20,963 bases of DNA, from positions 22,505 to 43,467 of the forward strand of contig FN648767.1 in assembly GCA_000310025.1 (NCBI GenBank), read 5' to 3'. Below the pieces are notes generated by a model. The model saw only the letters and a program-made list of their open reading frames with translations. It ran no database searches and was not told the DNA's origin. Position numbers and translations under genes: made by a program. Shown one piece after another: positions 10,209 through 20,040 of this stretch (position 1 is its first letter; the number at the start of each line of letters is the position of its first letter). The DNA comes from Ectocarpus siliculosus. Lineage: Eukaryota > Sar > Phaeophyceae > Ectocarpales > Ectocarpaceae.

Positions 10209-10450
10209 GGTGTTGTAGAATGGTGTGTACCATTTGAGGACTTGGTCAGTTTTGGGACTCCTGCGTTTGCAGTCGTAGTCCCCCGGCTAGTATTTGTGGG
10301 GAGAGAGATGGATTTGTAAGAGTTGACGCCGGCCTTTGCAGCTAACGCGGCCGGAGAGACGATGAGCGTTTCGTGCGTCTCTCTCCCCAACACGTAGCCT
10401 AGAAACCGAAGAAATAATGAAGCAATTCGAAAGAAAACAAAATAAAAGGA
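10209..10450 (+). repeat. Split direct repeat B1 (internal copy)
   Basis: These 242 bp recur at 10778-11019 with offset 569; no mismatch was found by reading. Its last four bases, AGGA (10447-10450), are also the first four of A2, so B1 and A2 overlap at the predicted crossover. It contains nested inverted repeats: GGGGAGAGAGA (10298-10308) with TCTCTCTCCCC (10378-10388), and inside them CCGGCC (10329-10334) with GGCCGG (10349-10354). Confidence 0.97.
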
Positions 10451-10709
10451 AGGTTTGTTCGTCGAAGCAGATAGAATAAACTGGTGTTTATTTTGTAACA
10501 GTCGAATTAGAATTTGGCTTCATTTTCTACCGGAAACCCAGGGTCACGGTGTTTGGAATTATTAGTCTATAGTTGGGGGTGTCATTCCGTGATCGAGTCC
10601 ACGCAGGGGCTGTAGCAAAGTCGGGTAACGTGTGACAGCTACAGAGCGCGTGAAGCAACGGAAGGACAGCAGCAGCCGCCTAACGCAGTAGCGGCGGCAG
10701 TTTAGAAAA
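10447..10709 (+). repeat. Split direct repeat A2 (internal copy)
   Basis: Copy of A1, contiguous with B1. The B1-A2 block is what results when the right end (B2) and left end (A1) of the element are joined in a circle. A 68-bp spacer (10710-10777), unrelated to either edge of the body, follows before B2. Confidence 0.97.
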
Positions 10710-10777
10710 TCCCGCCCTCCCATCCCTTTTCTTTCGAAGGTGGGGGCATAAGTTCGGGAATATTCGGTATCTAGTCA

Positions 10778-11019
10778 GGTGTTGTAGAATGGTGTGTACC
10801 ATTTGAGGACTTGGTCAGTTTTGGGACTCCTGCGTTTGCAGTCGTAGTCCCCCGGCTAGTATTTGTGGGGAGAGAGATGGATTTGTAAGAGTTGACGCCG
10901 GCCTTTGCAGCTAACGCGGCCGGAGAGACGATGAGCGTTTCGTGCGTCTCTCTCCCCAACACGTAGCCTAGAAACCGAAGAAATAATGAAGCAATTCGAA
11001 AGAAAACAAAATAAAAGGA
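10778..11019 (+). repeat. Split direct repeat B2 (right terminus)
   Basis: Copy of B1 ending in AGGA, followed by CTGATTC of the flank. With the left flank ending ...AAAAAAC before AGGA, the uninterrupted target would read AAAAAAC-AGGA-CTGATTC. Confidence 0.97.
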
Positions 11020-12350
11020 CTGATTCATCCGTACCAAAGACGGCTTCAGTCGTCCGTGTAGGGAATCGCAGCGGGGTAAATGGATAACTCAGCAAGGACG
11101 GACGAGGTAGGGAAGACGGAGGTTCGGCATGCCACACCGTGACGCGGAAAATGTTCCGCCTTCCGCGAGGAAAGATCCGTGTGCTGTGGTGGTTTGTATT
11201 CGGAAAATTCCAACGGTCCGCAAGATGGTCTGCAGACAGGTTTCCGTTCGCCTCAATCTTCATGATCATCATCACCTCTCTCTTTCTCATCCCTCTCTGC
11301 TTCTCTCTCTCCCTCTCGCACTCGCACTTGTCCTCTTTCTCCTCTTCCCGCATCCCGGCGCATCCCGGCGCTGCACACCGCTGCTACTGCTGTTGTGATC
11401 TATTCGGTTGGTACTACAGCAGTACACACGCGTTGCACTGCTGGGTTGTGGTCGGAGAACTCCTCAACAGCGCACGAAGAGAAAATACGATGGTGTCTCG
11501 TCATCGTTGCACCGAAGCGGCGGTGCTTGCTTTGCTGACTGTCGCGCGACAACAGGGCCAAGTTCGAGGCCACCTCTACCAATTCGAGCCCGCCACCCGT
11601 CAGGTGTACCTCTCGCCCGTGTACCAAGAGTGGTAAGTGGTGTTTCGACGCACGGTCAACAGAAGTTGTGAACAAAGCTTTTGGAACAAACGCGCTCATT
11701 TTCAAATCAAACTGCTCTTCAGCAGCGCAATGTTGCATGCGTGTACAGTAGTCCAGCAGCCGAAGTCAAGTTGACCCGTCGACGTCTGTGTTCGGATGCT
11801 TGGAGAATGCAGCAGACCCGGTACTGCTGCAACAATACATACATGTGCATGTGATTCCACAATCAAAGTATGGTGTTGGTTTGCAGCAAGTTGGCTAGAT
11901 TTCAGGAGCCGCGTTGAACGATCCTGGATCAGGGATGACGTGCAGAAACAAAAAATAGCCGGCGTGTGATTTTCCTCGGCCGTCGGGTGCCGTGTATGTT
12001 GATAGCGTCCGTCCAACAACCCGTGAGGGAATACTTTCGCTCACGCACAGCTCAAAGATACGCAATCCGCCGGTAGACCTATCGCATTTGTTCTCCTTGC
12101 CAACTTCCCGATCTGGCCGATTTTCTCTCAGCGCAAAGCATGTTCTTACATGAATGCTGTATCTAGATCCAAATGTACAGCTCAATAAACGCTAAGCGCT
12201 GAAGATTCCGTGGTCGTAGCAGACGTGGAAGTATTGACTTTCTTTGTACATGTACTTACTTGTAGGGCACCGTCGGAAGTTTCCGACTACTGTAGTCCAC
12301 CAGCTCTTGCGAGCAGCAGTTGGAGCCAGTACCAATTTTGGGGACTGCTA
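11020..12350. other. Intergenic stretch between the YR element and the LPMO gene
   Basis: No confident gene is visible. A pyrimidine-rich tract lies at about 11275-11350. A 48-codon frame starts at ATG 11490 and contains QGQVRGHLYQFEPATRQVY; it could end at the TAA at 11634 or be an exon using the GTAAGT donor at 11633, but it has no recognised domain or partner exon. A 16-base palindrome, GTCGGAA-GT-TTCCGAC, lies at 12272-12287. Confidence 0.5.
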
Positions 12351-12425
12351 GAAAGGCTTGACCCATAGACTAGACTACTCAGTCACAGCGCTTACGGACT
12401 GAGTGGTCTAACGGGCAAGCCTTTC
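12351..12425 (+). other. 75-nt imperfect hairpin upstream of the LPMO gene
   Basis: GAAAGGCTTG (12351-12360) pairs with CAAGCCTTTC (12416-12425) and TAGACTACTCAGTC (12371-12384) with GACTGAGTGGTCTA (12397-12410), with one G-T wobble. CCC/GGG between them can also pair. The loop is 12 bases. It lies 97 bp before the LPMO start codon, so it could be in the 5' untranslated region, a small-RNA precursor or a foldback transposon remnant. The sequence alone does not decide. Confidence 0.6.
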
Positions 12426-12521
12426 GAACAAGGACAATCCGTAGCGTTACTTTATGAGGGATTTGTGTGGTAGGTGTATGCATGCAGGCGTCAGCCGTAG
12501 TCGTCGTCGTCTGCTTTGAAA

Positions 12522-15500
12522 ATGACGCGTCTGTGTGCATGTGCCGTCGTCCTCCTTGTTCGCCCTGTTGCTCTGGTGATGGCGATGACGCTGCACACAT
12601 GCAGGCCCTTCGAGAGGATGGAGTACTGTCCCAGCTGCTACAACGCCCGGGGGCCTACGTACGTCAAGGAGAGAGGGATGGTCAACACCGACCCCGCTGT
12701 ACTCGCGGAGTACGGCGACGGCGAGTGGCCCCTCAGGTGGGCGTACGAAAAGGGAGAGATGGCGGAGAACGGGAACTACCTCGAGAAAGACGAAATCGCC
12801 AAACGCCACGGCATCTGCGGCGACCCGGAGCAGGTCCGCCTCTTTTTTCTGTTTTTTATGATACCATGGTACAACACACCAACAAGTAAGTCTTTTCCTT
12901 ATTTCTTCACCTCTGTTATCTAATGTTTGAGTGCATGTCGCAGCTAGACGCAGCCCCAGACCGCTCCCGCCGCTACGGAGTAGGTCCGCGTCGTGTTTAC
13001 TTTCTATCTTTAGTTATGTCTTATGAAACCATGGTACAACACACCAACACACCAACCAGCGTTTGCTTGTTGCTTCACTTCTCTTATCGTATGGTTGGGT
13101 CCAACTCGTAGCGAGACCCTACCCGCTCCCACTGCTCGCTTCCGCCAGGACTTCCGTGATTTCAATCAAGTTCGCCGTCTCGGATGTGTGAACCCACGTG
13201 GTTAGATGATGTCGAAGAATGAAAAATGAATCCCTAACTGCGCTTGCGTCTATGTGGGATATGGCCAACCAAGTTCTTATTCGTGTAGACTTTCCTGCGA
13301 GTTAATCATATATCTTCGGGTGTTGTACTGCAGAATGAGGAGGAGGGGGCCAACTTCTACAGCACCCCAAACGGCGACTGGCCCATCCTCAACACTTACC
13401 AAGAGGGTCAAGTGCTCGAGATCAAGCTCGGAATGACCGCCTACCACTGGGTAAGGATTCACTTTTAGACGTCTGTCCTGACTCGGTCATTTGTCTCGTG
13501 GGGAAGGTTTCGAGAAACAACCCCCGGCGGGTTTCACTCGCCAACACGTGCGGTACAACGATCTTCGAGAAAAAAGTCGTTTGACCTCCCGTTGTTTTAC
13601 GACGTCAGCGTTTGCCTGCTCCCTGATGTTGTCACAGCTGAACTTCCGGCGGCATCCTTCACTGATTAGCGCTTCCGACCGGCCGTTGTCACATTCGCGG
13701 TATTCAACGATGTCTTTGCCTGCACTTTTCACTGGTCTTCATGACCGTCGTTTCTTGGCCTCTTGCGTTCATTTCCGCTGACCCCCCGTTTCCCTATTCG
13801 TTGCTGTGTTCATTTCATTGAAACTGTTTTCACAATATTCCCAAAGGGCATTACTACCATCTCGTATCTTTCCCACCCTTCCGACGAAATCTAGACGCCT
13901 ACCTCCCCCCGCAATCCTCGACGAAGATACCTCTGAATTCGGAACGTACAACCGAGCATGAACCATGCCCCCATGCCCGCTTCCACGACAACGCCACGGG
14001 CGATGAACCCTTCGAACCTCCATATTCCACGGTTCGAGAATAGGGGCACGTTGAATTCTTCATCTGCAACGCCGACGAAATGGAAGACCCCGACGGCATC
14101 GCCAACCAGGAGTGCTTCAACAACTACCCCTTAACCCGGGCCGAGGGGGACGACGAAAACAGCCCCATCGACCCCAACTACCCGGGCCGCTACTACGTGG
14201 ACCCCAAGTGCCGCGAGGGTGAGACCGACCAGACGAAGCCGGAGGGTGCCCAGGACGGGTACGTGATCCACGCCAGTTACCAGCTGCCGGAGGGCCTGAC
14301 CTGCGACCGCTGCATCCTGCAGATGAACTATTGTAAGTCTTTGGGGGTTGCTTTTTTTGTGGTACAGGGTGGTGTGTGGATCTGGGAGGTTGTTTTACGT
14401 GTTGTTTAGGTCTATTTAGGCACGGTAGAGTCTGACCGTCTTTTGTCGGTATAAGCAGGTTAAGGGTCATCATGAAGCAGAAGGAAATACTGCACGAGTG
14501 CAGTTGGGAGTTTTGTGAAGTTGTAGCGGCCTCCTTCGGTCCATCTGCGAATGGTGCGATCAACCAGGGCGGACGGTCCTTTGGACTGCTGTCGTGCCGT
14601 GTGTCGTGCGCTTGCCATAGACAGAAGCGCTCCCTCGCCATCGTGCCGCGCGTTTTTCGTCACCCCGCCCGCCACACCGATGAATGTTCGGAAACCAACC
14701 CGCCCCCGTAATCGCCATGCGTCCTCTCTCTGGTGGCTCCTCAACCCCCGATCATTCCCCTTTCTTGGAAAGGGTCATGATCAGCCACTGATCAACAGCC
14801 CTAAGAGTTGCGCCGCGCCCCCACGTCCTCGTACGCCCCCGAATCATGTTGATGATTTGTCCAAGACACCGGCAATTCGTGCAAGCACGTCGGGTACGAG
14901 GAGTTCGAGCCGGCCTCGTGGCCTAGCGCGTGCGCCCCGGAGAAGCACGACTGGATCGAGCTCGACCGCTACCTCTGCGGGGAGAACGGGTCCTACCCGG
15001 AAGAGTTCTGGGCGTGCGCCGACTTCGCCATCACGCCCGGTGAGTTGCATGACGTGTTATACACATGCAGTGCTTGTCCAGGGTTGCTTCCGACAAGGGA
15101 TCATCTTATGCGGAGATCGAAGCTGCTGAACCTTATACAAGTGTGTTCAATTGGGCTCGAAGACGCCTGTACCGCACTGCACTTTGTTTTGTCTTATGAC
15201 CGCCCCAGCCGCTACCCTGGTTGCCTTTCTCCAGCCCCTCTCGAGCTAGATCTTCTTCTCGTGGCCCGAACGACGAGACAATACACAGGTCAGGTCGGCA
15301 ATACCTTGGAACTACCAACGTTCTTTTTACCTGCGTCGCTTGACACGCCCCGGCCCCCCTGACAACCCACGCAGATGGGATGGCCAACCCGACCCCAGCA
15401 CCCACCGAGCCGCTAGCCGACTGCTTAGATCCGGTCGGGCCTTACGATCAGTGCGGTGGCGAGGACTACGAGGGAAGCGACTGCTGCCGTGAAGGGTACG

Positions 15501-16313
15501 AGTGCACGGAAATGGCCTCCTGCTACTCGCAGGTAAATGAAGGCCGTACTGCGGTAGAGGTAGGAGGCCTCCACTTGACGGCCTTCGGAGACGACCCTTT
15601 CCTCCGTCCTGCGCCCGAGCAGCTACTGTAGTGCAGCCCCGCCTAGCCACAGCATCCATATCGACACCGCCTCTCTGCGCCGACACCTCGCCTCTCTTCC
15701 CTGTCAGCGTGCAGCATGCTACGTAAACCTAGGATTGATGCCCCCCCACCCCCGGCCCTGGACTGCCTATCCGCGTGCAACTACCTAAACGGAGGACTGT
15801 TCTCCCCGCAACCGCACCTAACCGCCGCCGTTGCCTGCACCAAATACACCAAACTTCAGTGCCGACCCATCCCCGGGGGATGTTCCGAAGATTGGGACCA
15901 ATGCGGTGGAACTACCGAGGTAGGCTACTGGGAGGGGCCCACCTGCTGCTGGCCTGGGGCTTCCTGCGTAGAGCACGACAGGGTGAGTTCGGTGCTGCGT
16001 CTATCTTTCCCGGTTGAGTAGCGGGGGGGGGGAGGGGCTTAGAAAGTGTTCCTGCTGGCCGTAGCCGACGAGAGATGCCAAGCCACACAACATGACTCCG
16101 CTCTCCTCAGCCCTCCGCGCACGGCATGTGTCCCCACTGCGTAATTCTCCGTTACTCCTGTCCTTGCGGCGTACCACGCTCTATTTTTGTTTAGTTTTCT
16201 CCCTCCTCACGGCTTTGTATTTGCTGTGTGGTGCTCGCTTGTGTGGCGTGTGTTTTCTGTTGCAGTTCTGGTCGTCCTGCCTGCCCGACGACAACGTGCC
16301 CGACGAGGAGTAA
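12522..16313 (+). CDS. Secreted lytic polysaccharide monooxygenase-like protein with two CBM1-like modules
   Basis: Seven exons: 12522-12833, 13334-13450, 14044-14332, 14866-15039, 15375-15532, 15860-15982, 16266-16313, with GT..AG borders and matching phases; 406 residues. A hydrophobic signal peptide (1-24) ends before His25 (HTCRPFERMEYCPSC). LPMOs bind copper with an N-terminal His and a second His; here the latter is probably His142 in TAYHWGHVEFFIC, the match to the HxGxF block of LPMO_10/AA15-like proteins. HGICGDPEQ, DPNYPGRYYVDP and CDRCILQMNYYTGNSCKHVG are further family-like blocks. A Pro/Thr linker leads to two CBM1-like modules, residues 314-351 (YDQCGG..CC..CYSQC) and 358-396 (WDQCGG..CC..SSC), known cellulose or chitin binders in fungi and oomycetes. 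The expected role is oxidative cleavage of cell-wall polysaccharide outside the cell; the substrate is not predictable. A shorter signal peptide cut after Ala21 would expose Met-Thr-Leu before the His and argue against copper activity. Confidence 0.85.
12826..13125 (+). repeat. Diverged tandem duplication at the start of LPMO intron 1
   Basis: The exon 1 end plus early intron (GGAGCAGGTCCGCC at 12828) is echoed about 150 bp later (GGAGTAGGTCCGCG at 12978). Each is followed by an almost identical ACCATGGTACAACACACCAA block and T/C-rich sequence. The second copy therefore carries a decoy of the splice donor. Divergence and small indels show it is not recent. Confidence 0.75.
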
Positions 16314-18029
16314 CGAAGCGTTTTAGACGCGGGGGAAACCGGCAAGAGAAGAAAGAGGCGATTATTCTCCTCATACGGACTTCTCCCTCACTCGGACTCG
16401 CTCGCGGGGGGGAGGGGTACCCGCATCACGAACATGCATGTGTTTGGGTAGAGACGCAGATGAAAGACGGATGCGTTCTCGCAGACGAGGTTGGAAGCCT
16501 GCGCCCTGTTTTTAGTGTTCAGCCTGTGGATGGGCTCTTGTAGGAGCATTGGTTGGCAAGCTTGTCGTTGTACATAATGATTGCAAAGAGTACCAGTATG
16601 AGTACTAATAGAAGTAATAATGTTCTCGGCACCCGAGACCGCACGTGAATTTTATTGCTCGTTTGCACGTGTTCTGTAACAGAAAAAATAGAGTAGCACA
16701 CACCAACAGAGGAAAGCACGTGTCAACGAATGGCCTGACCCCCTCGGGGACCGAAGCAACCATCACCCGGCAGATGGAACCTCAGCGCAGCCGGAACTAC
16801 CTCACGGCTCATCGAGCAACAGACGCTCCCGAGGGGGGAGGGGGGCGAAAGGACGTCCTCCCATATCCCGTCATGCGTGCGAGCAACGCCCAGCTGATTT
16901 CAATATTCAAAACCAATTCTACAGCCGGCTACCAACATAGGTTTCGTTTGTGTGCCCCCCACACGACCGGTGTCGCACACGCTCCACATCAAAACGCCGA
17001 TATCGATTCTCGCCGACAGTCCAACGTTTTGACAGAGAAACGCCTCGGATAGGGGCATCATTTTCTACCGACTGTCCAGCGAGTCCGGTGACACACATCT
17101 TCACAACCTTGCGTTGCATCCTTTCACGGGCGGTCGTCTGTGCTACCACGTTATTATCAGAACTTCGACAGGTAACTTCGTCGCTGCAAATCTGGTTGAC
17201 GGCCCCAAGACTCGATGATAGCAGATGGGTGACGAGATTATCGAGTCCGGGGTTGCTGTCTTCAGGATCAAAAGCAGGTTATATCGCTTCCTCGGCGCCG
17301 TTGTCGTTGTTGTTGTTGTTGTTGTTGTCTTCACACAAAAAAACCGTTCCGGTCTCCACTCAGTACCTTCTATTGTCCGTACTGGTCCAAATGACGCGGT
17401 CGCCTTCCGTGGTCACAAGCCAACTGCCCCCCATAAGGGGGGGGGGGTACACCTTTCAAAAATACATAAATCAATAATTAAGAATGGACATCAGAAAATT
17501 CGTCCAAAGGCGCGATTTGTTATCCAACCGAAAAGAAATCAACAGTAAGGAAAATTATAATCGGGATAAAGAGACGATCGACGACCCCGGTCAGAGGGAT
17601 GAAATAACGAAAGGCAAAGAAAGAACGAAAAGAAATAGAGAAAAGAAAGAAGCCAGAGAGAAGAAAGACAACGAAAGAAACAACGGCAGATAGACAGGTC
17701 CCCTCCAACGCTCGAGTCTACCGCAATAACAACGAAGTATAGGCCACTTCTGACGCGACACCAAACAGATACATACCGACTTCCGACGACACAACATCAC
17801 TTCGGGGGCACTGCGAGCCGGGGGGGGGGGGGTTACCGACACGACGGAAAAAAAAATGGGGATACATCCCGCTGGTATTCCTGCTATCGTCTCCATCCTC
17901 ATCACCATCCCGGGACACATCTCTATCGGTTCAGCCATCTCCGTCCTGCTCTCTTCGGCTGCAGTCGTGTCTCCCATCTTTCGACGTTTCCCCCCCCGTG
18001 TTCCCTTCCCCCACTGCAGCTCTGCTGTC
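16314..18029. other. Intergenic stretch between the LPMO gene and the LINE
   Basis: No recognisable gene. It contains a GTT microsatellite (about 17299-17330), G-runs near 17439-17448 and 17820-17832, and an A/G-rich tract at about 17590-17690. A - strand frame continuous with the LINE C-terminus stays open down to 17591 but loses family resemblance below about 18060. The LINE's 3' untranslated region may therefore extend into this stretch; its end is not visible. Confidence 0.5.
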
Positions 18030-20019
18030 CTTTTGGTCTTCTGCCCGGTGTCTTTCTTGTTCCGTTCCTCCGCGCGTAGTATGCTTAGCTTCGCTTGCTC
18101 CTTGTGCCATTTGACCATTAACTTCTCTGCTCCCTCCATCACCCCTTTGTACCACGGCACCCCTCTCTCCAGCTTCGCTGCAACCGGCCAGCAGCCGCGC
18201 GGTATGCCGAACATCCGGAGGTCGTCAAACGTGGATTCGGCATTGGCACCGAACTCTACGAAGCCATCCTTCAAGCATAGCACCCAGTTCTTTTCCGGAC
18301 GCCCGCTTTCTGGGTCCTTCCCCCAAACGATATCTCCGAACGTCAGTCGCTTCGGGAGTCGTCCGTCCGATTGACTGGCCACTGCTCCAGCAAACAATAG
18401 TCGCCTTTGTCGAACAGTAGCCTCCACGCTTTGGCATCCGACCTTTCTTAGGGCTTGGGCGTACGAGAGCTGCCGATATTGGCCGCGCGTGCGGCGGTAG
18501 CCGATAACCCGTACCTGGTAGTAGAAGACGGTGGTGGGTAGTCGTCAGGATGTCGTAGCGCTTGCGGCGAGGGGCCCACGTCATGCACCCATACAGCAGA
18601 GCCTTCATCGCTTCCGCCTTCAAGCCGGATCTTTAGTCCCCACGGTGCTGTCGGTCTGTCGAAGAGCTCCCGGGTATACTTCCGGAGACAAGCCCACTCT
18701 GCTCTGCTCCGTTGGTTGATCTACTGGGTGAGTTCAGCATCTTCTCTGACCCGGCTACCCGGATATCGGAACTCCGCTGTCTGGGCGTACTTCTGCCCCG
18801 CTGCTTCGATCACCAGCGGTGCCATAGGTGGTGGAGGTGGTGGTGGCGGCGCTCCCTTCTTCGGTTTCTTCTCCGGCACTTTCATCAGGAGAGCCTCTGT
18901 CTTCTTCTCCGACACTGTCAATCCGAATGATCCAAACACTTACACGATAATGGTCATCATCCTCGCCAGGCCTTCGGCCGATCTCGATACGAAGCCAGCG
19001 CCGTCGGTGTACAGCATACCCCACACCGCCTTCCGGACTCGTTCCAGCGGTGTCGTTGCCCTCCTTCTCGAGGTATACCAGGCCCCTAAGGAAAATTTGG
19101 TCTCCGCTGTATCGTCCCAGGACTATCTCGAGCGATGCCGCGAATAAGATGTTTAACAGCAGTGGGGACAGTACACATCCCTGTTGCAGTCCCTGGGTGA
19201 CCTCGAACCAATCAGAGAGCTCTCCATCGTCCATGCGTCCCCTCGCCTGCATGTCATCGTGGAACTGGCGGATGACCGCGATCATTTCCTCCGGGATCCC
19301 CGCTCGGGCCAGTACCTGCCATAGTAGTCCCCGGTGGACTGAATCATAGGCCTTCTGGAGGTCGACGAAGCACATGTACAGTGGGATACTCCGTCTCCTT
19401 GCCAGCTCCTGCGGTCGTTGTACGACGAATAGCATGTCGACGGTCGACCTGCCAGGTCGGAAGCCTCACTACTCTTCCGGCAAGATGTGGTGTTTCTCGC
19501 AGTAGTCACTGAGGCGGTTTGCGACGACTTTTAAGAGCACCTTGCCCGCATGCGACAGAAGGGATATCAACCTGTACTTGTTACAGTTGGATCGGTCCGC
19601 CTTCTTGTAAAGTACCTTGATGGTGGCATATTTTCATTCCTGCGGGACCTCCCTCCTGTTCCACACTTTGACGAGGATGGCGTGGAACTCTTCGATCACG
19701 ATGGGGTCGTCTACGTCGTCGATGTTGAGTAGTTCTACCGGCAAGGAATCAAAACCAGGCGCTTACCAGTTTTCATCCCCCGTGCTGCCCTCCGGGTCTC
19801 TTCCAGGGTCGGCGCGGACCCCAGGTGTTGCGAGCCGTCAGTGGTTGGTACCTTCGGTCGTTGCTTTACCTCCTCGATGATGGATGGGTTCAACGTGGGA
19901 CAGACGGAATGGATCCTCCTCTCGACCTTTTTGAGCAGGTCCAAATATATGGCTTGGGCAACAACGAAGTTCGAAATATTCTTGAAAAAACGAGGTGGCT
20001 CACGGTTGTGGTTTTTCAT
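18030..20019 (-). pseudogene. Degenerate LINE reverse transcriptase
   Basis: Family blocks appear in order but in several frames. They are ETRRAARGMKTGK (before about 19765), then after a frameshift [43 protein letters not shown], the palm motif FVDLQKAYDSVHR, and GLQQGCVLSPLLLNILF. After another shift come LYTDGAGFVSRS, TVSEKKTEALLM, LYGCMTWAPRRKRYD and RQRRLLFAGAVA. Inactivating changes include a TGA after REVPQE, a TAG-TGA pair at 19466-19471 just before GFRPGRS, and a TAA after MMTIIV. At the active site the usual YADD reads YTDG (19000-19011), losing the second Asp of the metal-binding pair. A polyproline-coding microsatellite lies in the thumb region. This copy cannot make an active enzyme. 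The C-terminal zinc-knuckle type could not be judged. Confidence 0.88.
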
Positions 20020-20040
20020 TGAACGGCTGGGAACGAAGTC
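18030..20040 (-). mobile_element. 5'-truncated LINE (non-LTR retrotransposon) copy
   Basis: The - strand carries the reverse transcriptase and C-terminal part of a LINE ORF2, running from about 20040 down. No endonuclease domain or ORF1 is found above 20040, so the copy is 5'-truncated, as is usual for incomplete target-primed reverse transcription. No target-site duplication or poly-A tail was identified, so the 3' boundary is approximate. Confidence 0.85.

Larger units (their letters stand above)
4750..11019 (+). mobile_element. Tyrosine-recombinase element with split direct repeats, no visible reverse transcriptase
   Basis: Two unrelated direct repeats occur in the order A1 (4750-5012), body, B1 (10209-10450), A2 (10447-10709), B2 (10778-11019). 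This is the split-direct-repeat arrangement known from Ngaro/PAT-type retrotransposons of the DIRS order, which integrate as circular DNA through a tyrosine recombinase. The body supplies such a recombinase (9012-10167) and an upstream Gag-like CCCH zinc-finger region. The Gag-like region and the recombinase are separated by fewer than 100 bp, so the reverse transcriptase/RNase H module normally found between them is missing; I found none elsewhere in the element. No target-site duplication is evident, as expected for this mechanism. The element is either an internally deleted non-autonomous copy or a variant architecture. A tandem full copy plus short deletion derivative is less likely, because the 68-bp A2-B2 spacer matches neither the start nor the end of the body. 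Confidence 0.8.

Noticed and set aside
4750-11019. LTR retrotransposon
   Set aside because: The terminal sequences differ from each other (A left, B right). The repeats are split rather than long terminal repeats, no protease/RT/integrase is seen, and the recombinase is of the tyrosine type.
11139-11636. 165-codon open frame as a gene
   Set aside because: Much of it translates a pyrimidine-rich tract (Ser/Leu/Phe), the start is not an ATG, and no domain is recognised. Only the last 48 codons look protein-like, noted as a weak candidate.
15716-15859. Upstream part of the open frame around LPMO exon 6 as coding
   Set aside because: The frame is open from 15716, but the acceptor at 15859 joins in phase and completes the CBM1 pattern CYSQ-C. 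Earlier acceptors (15707, 15714) lead to stops in the joined frame.
16950-17477. 175-codon + strand frame
   Set aside because: It includes a poly-Leu run from the GTT microsatellite, has no domain, and shows no splice or promoter context.
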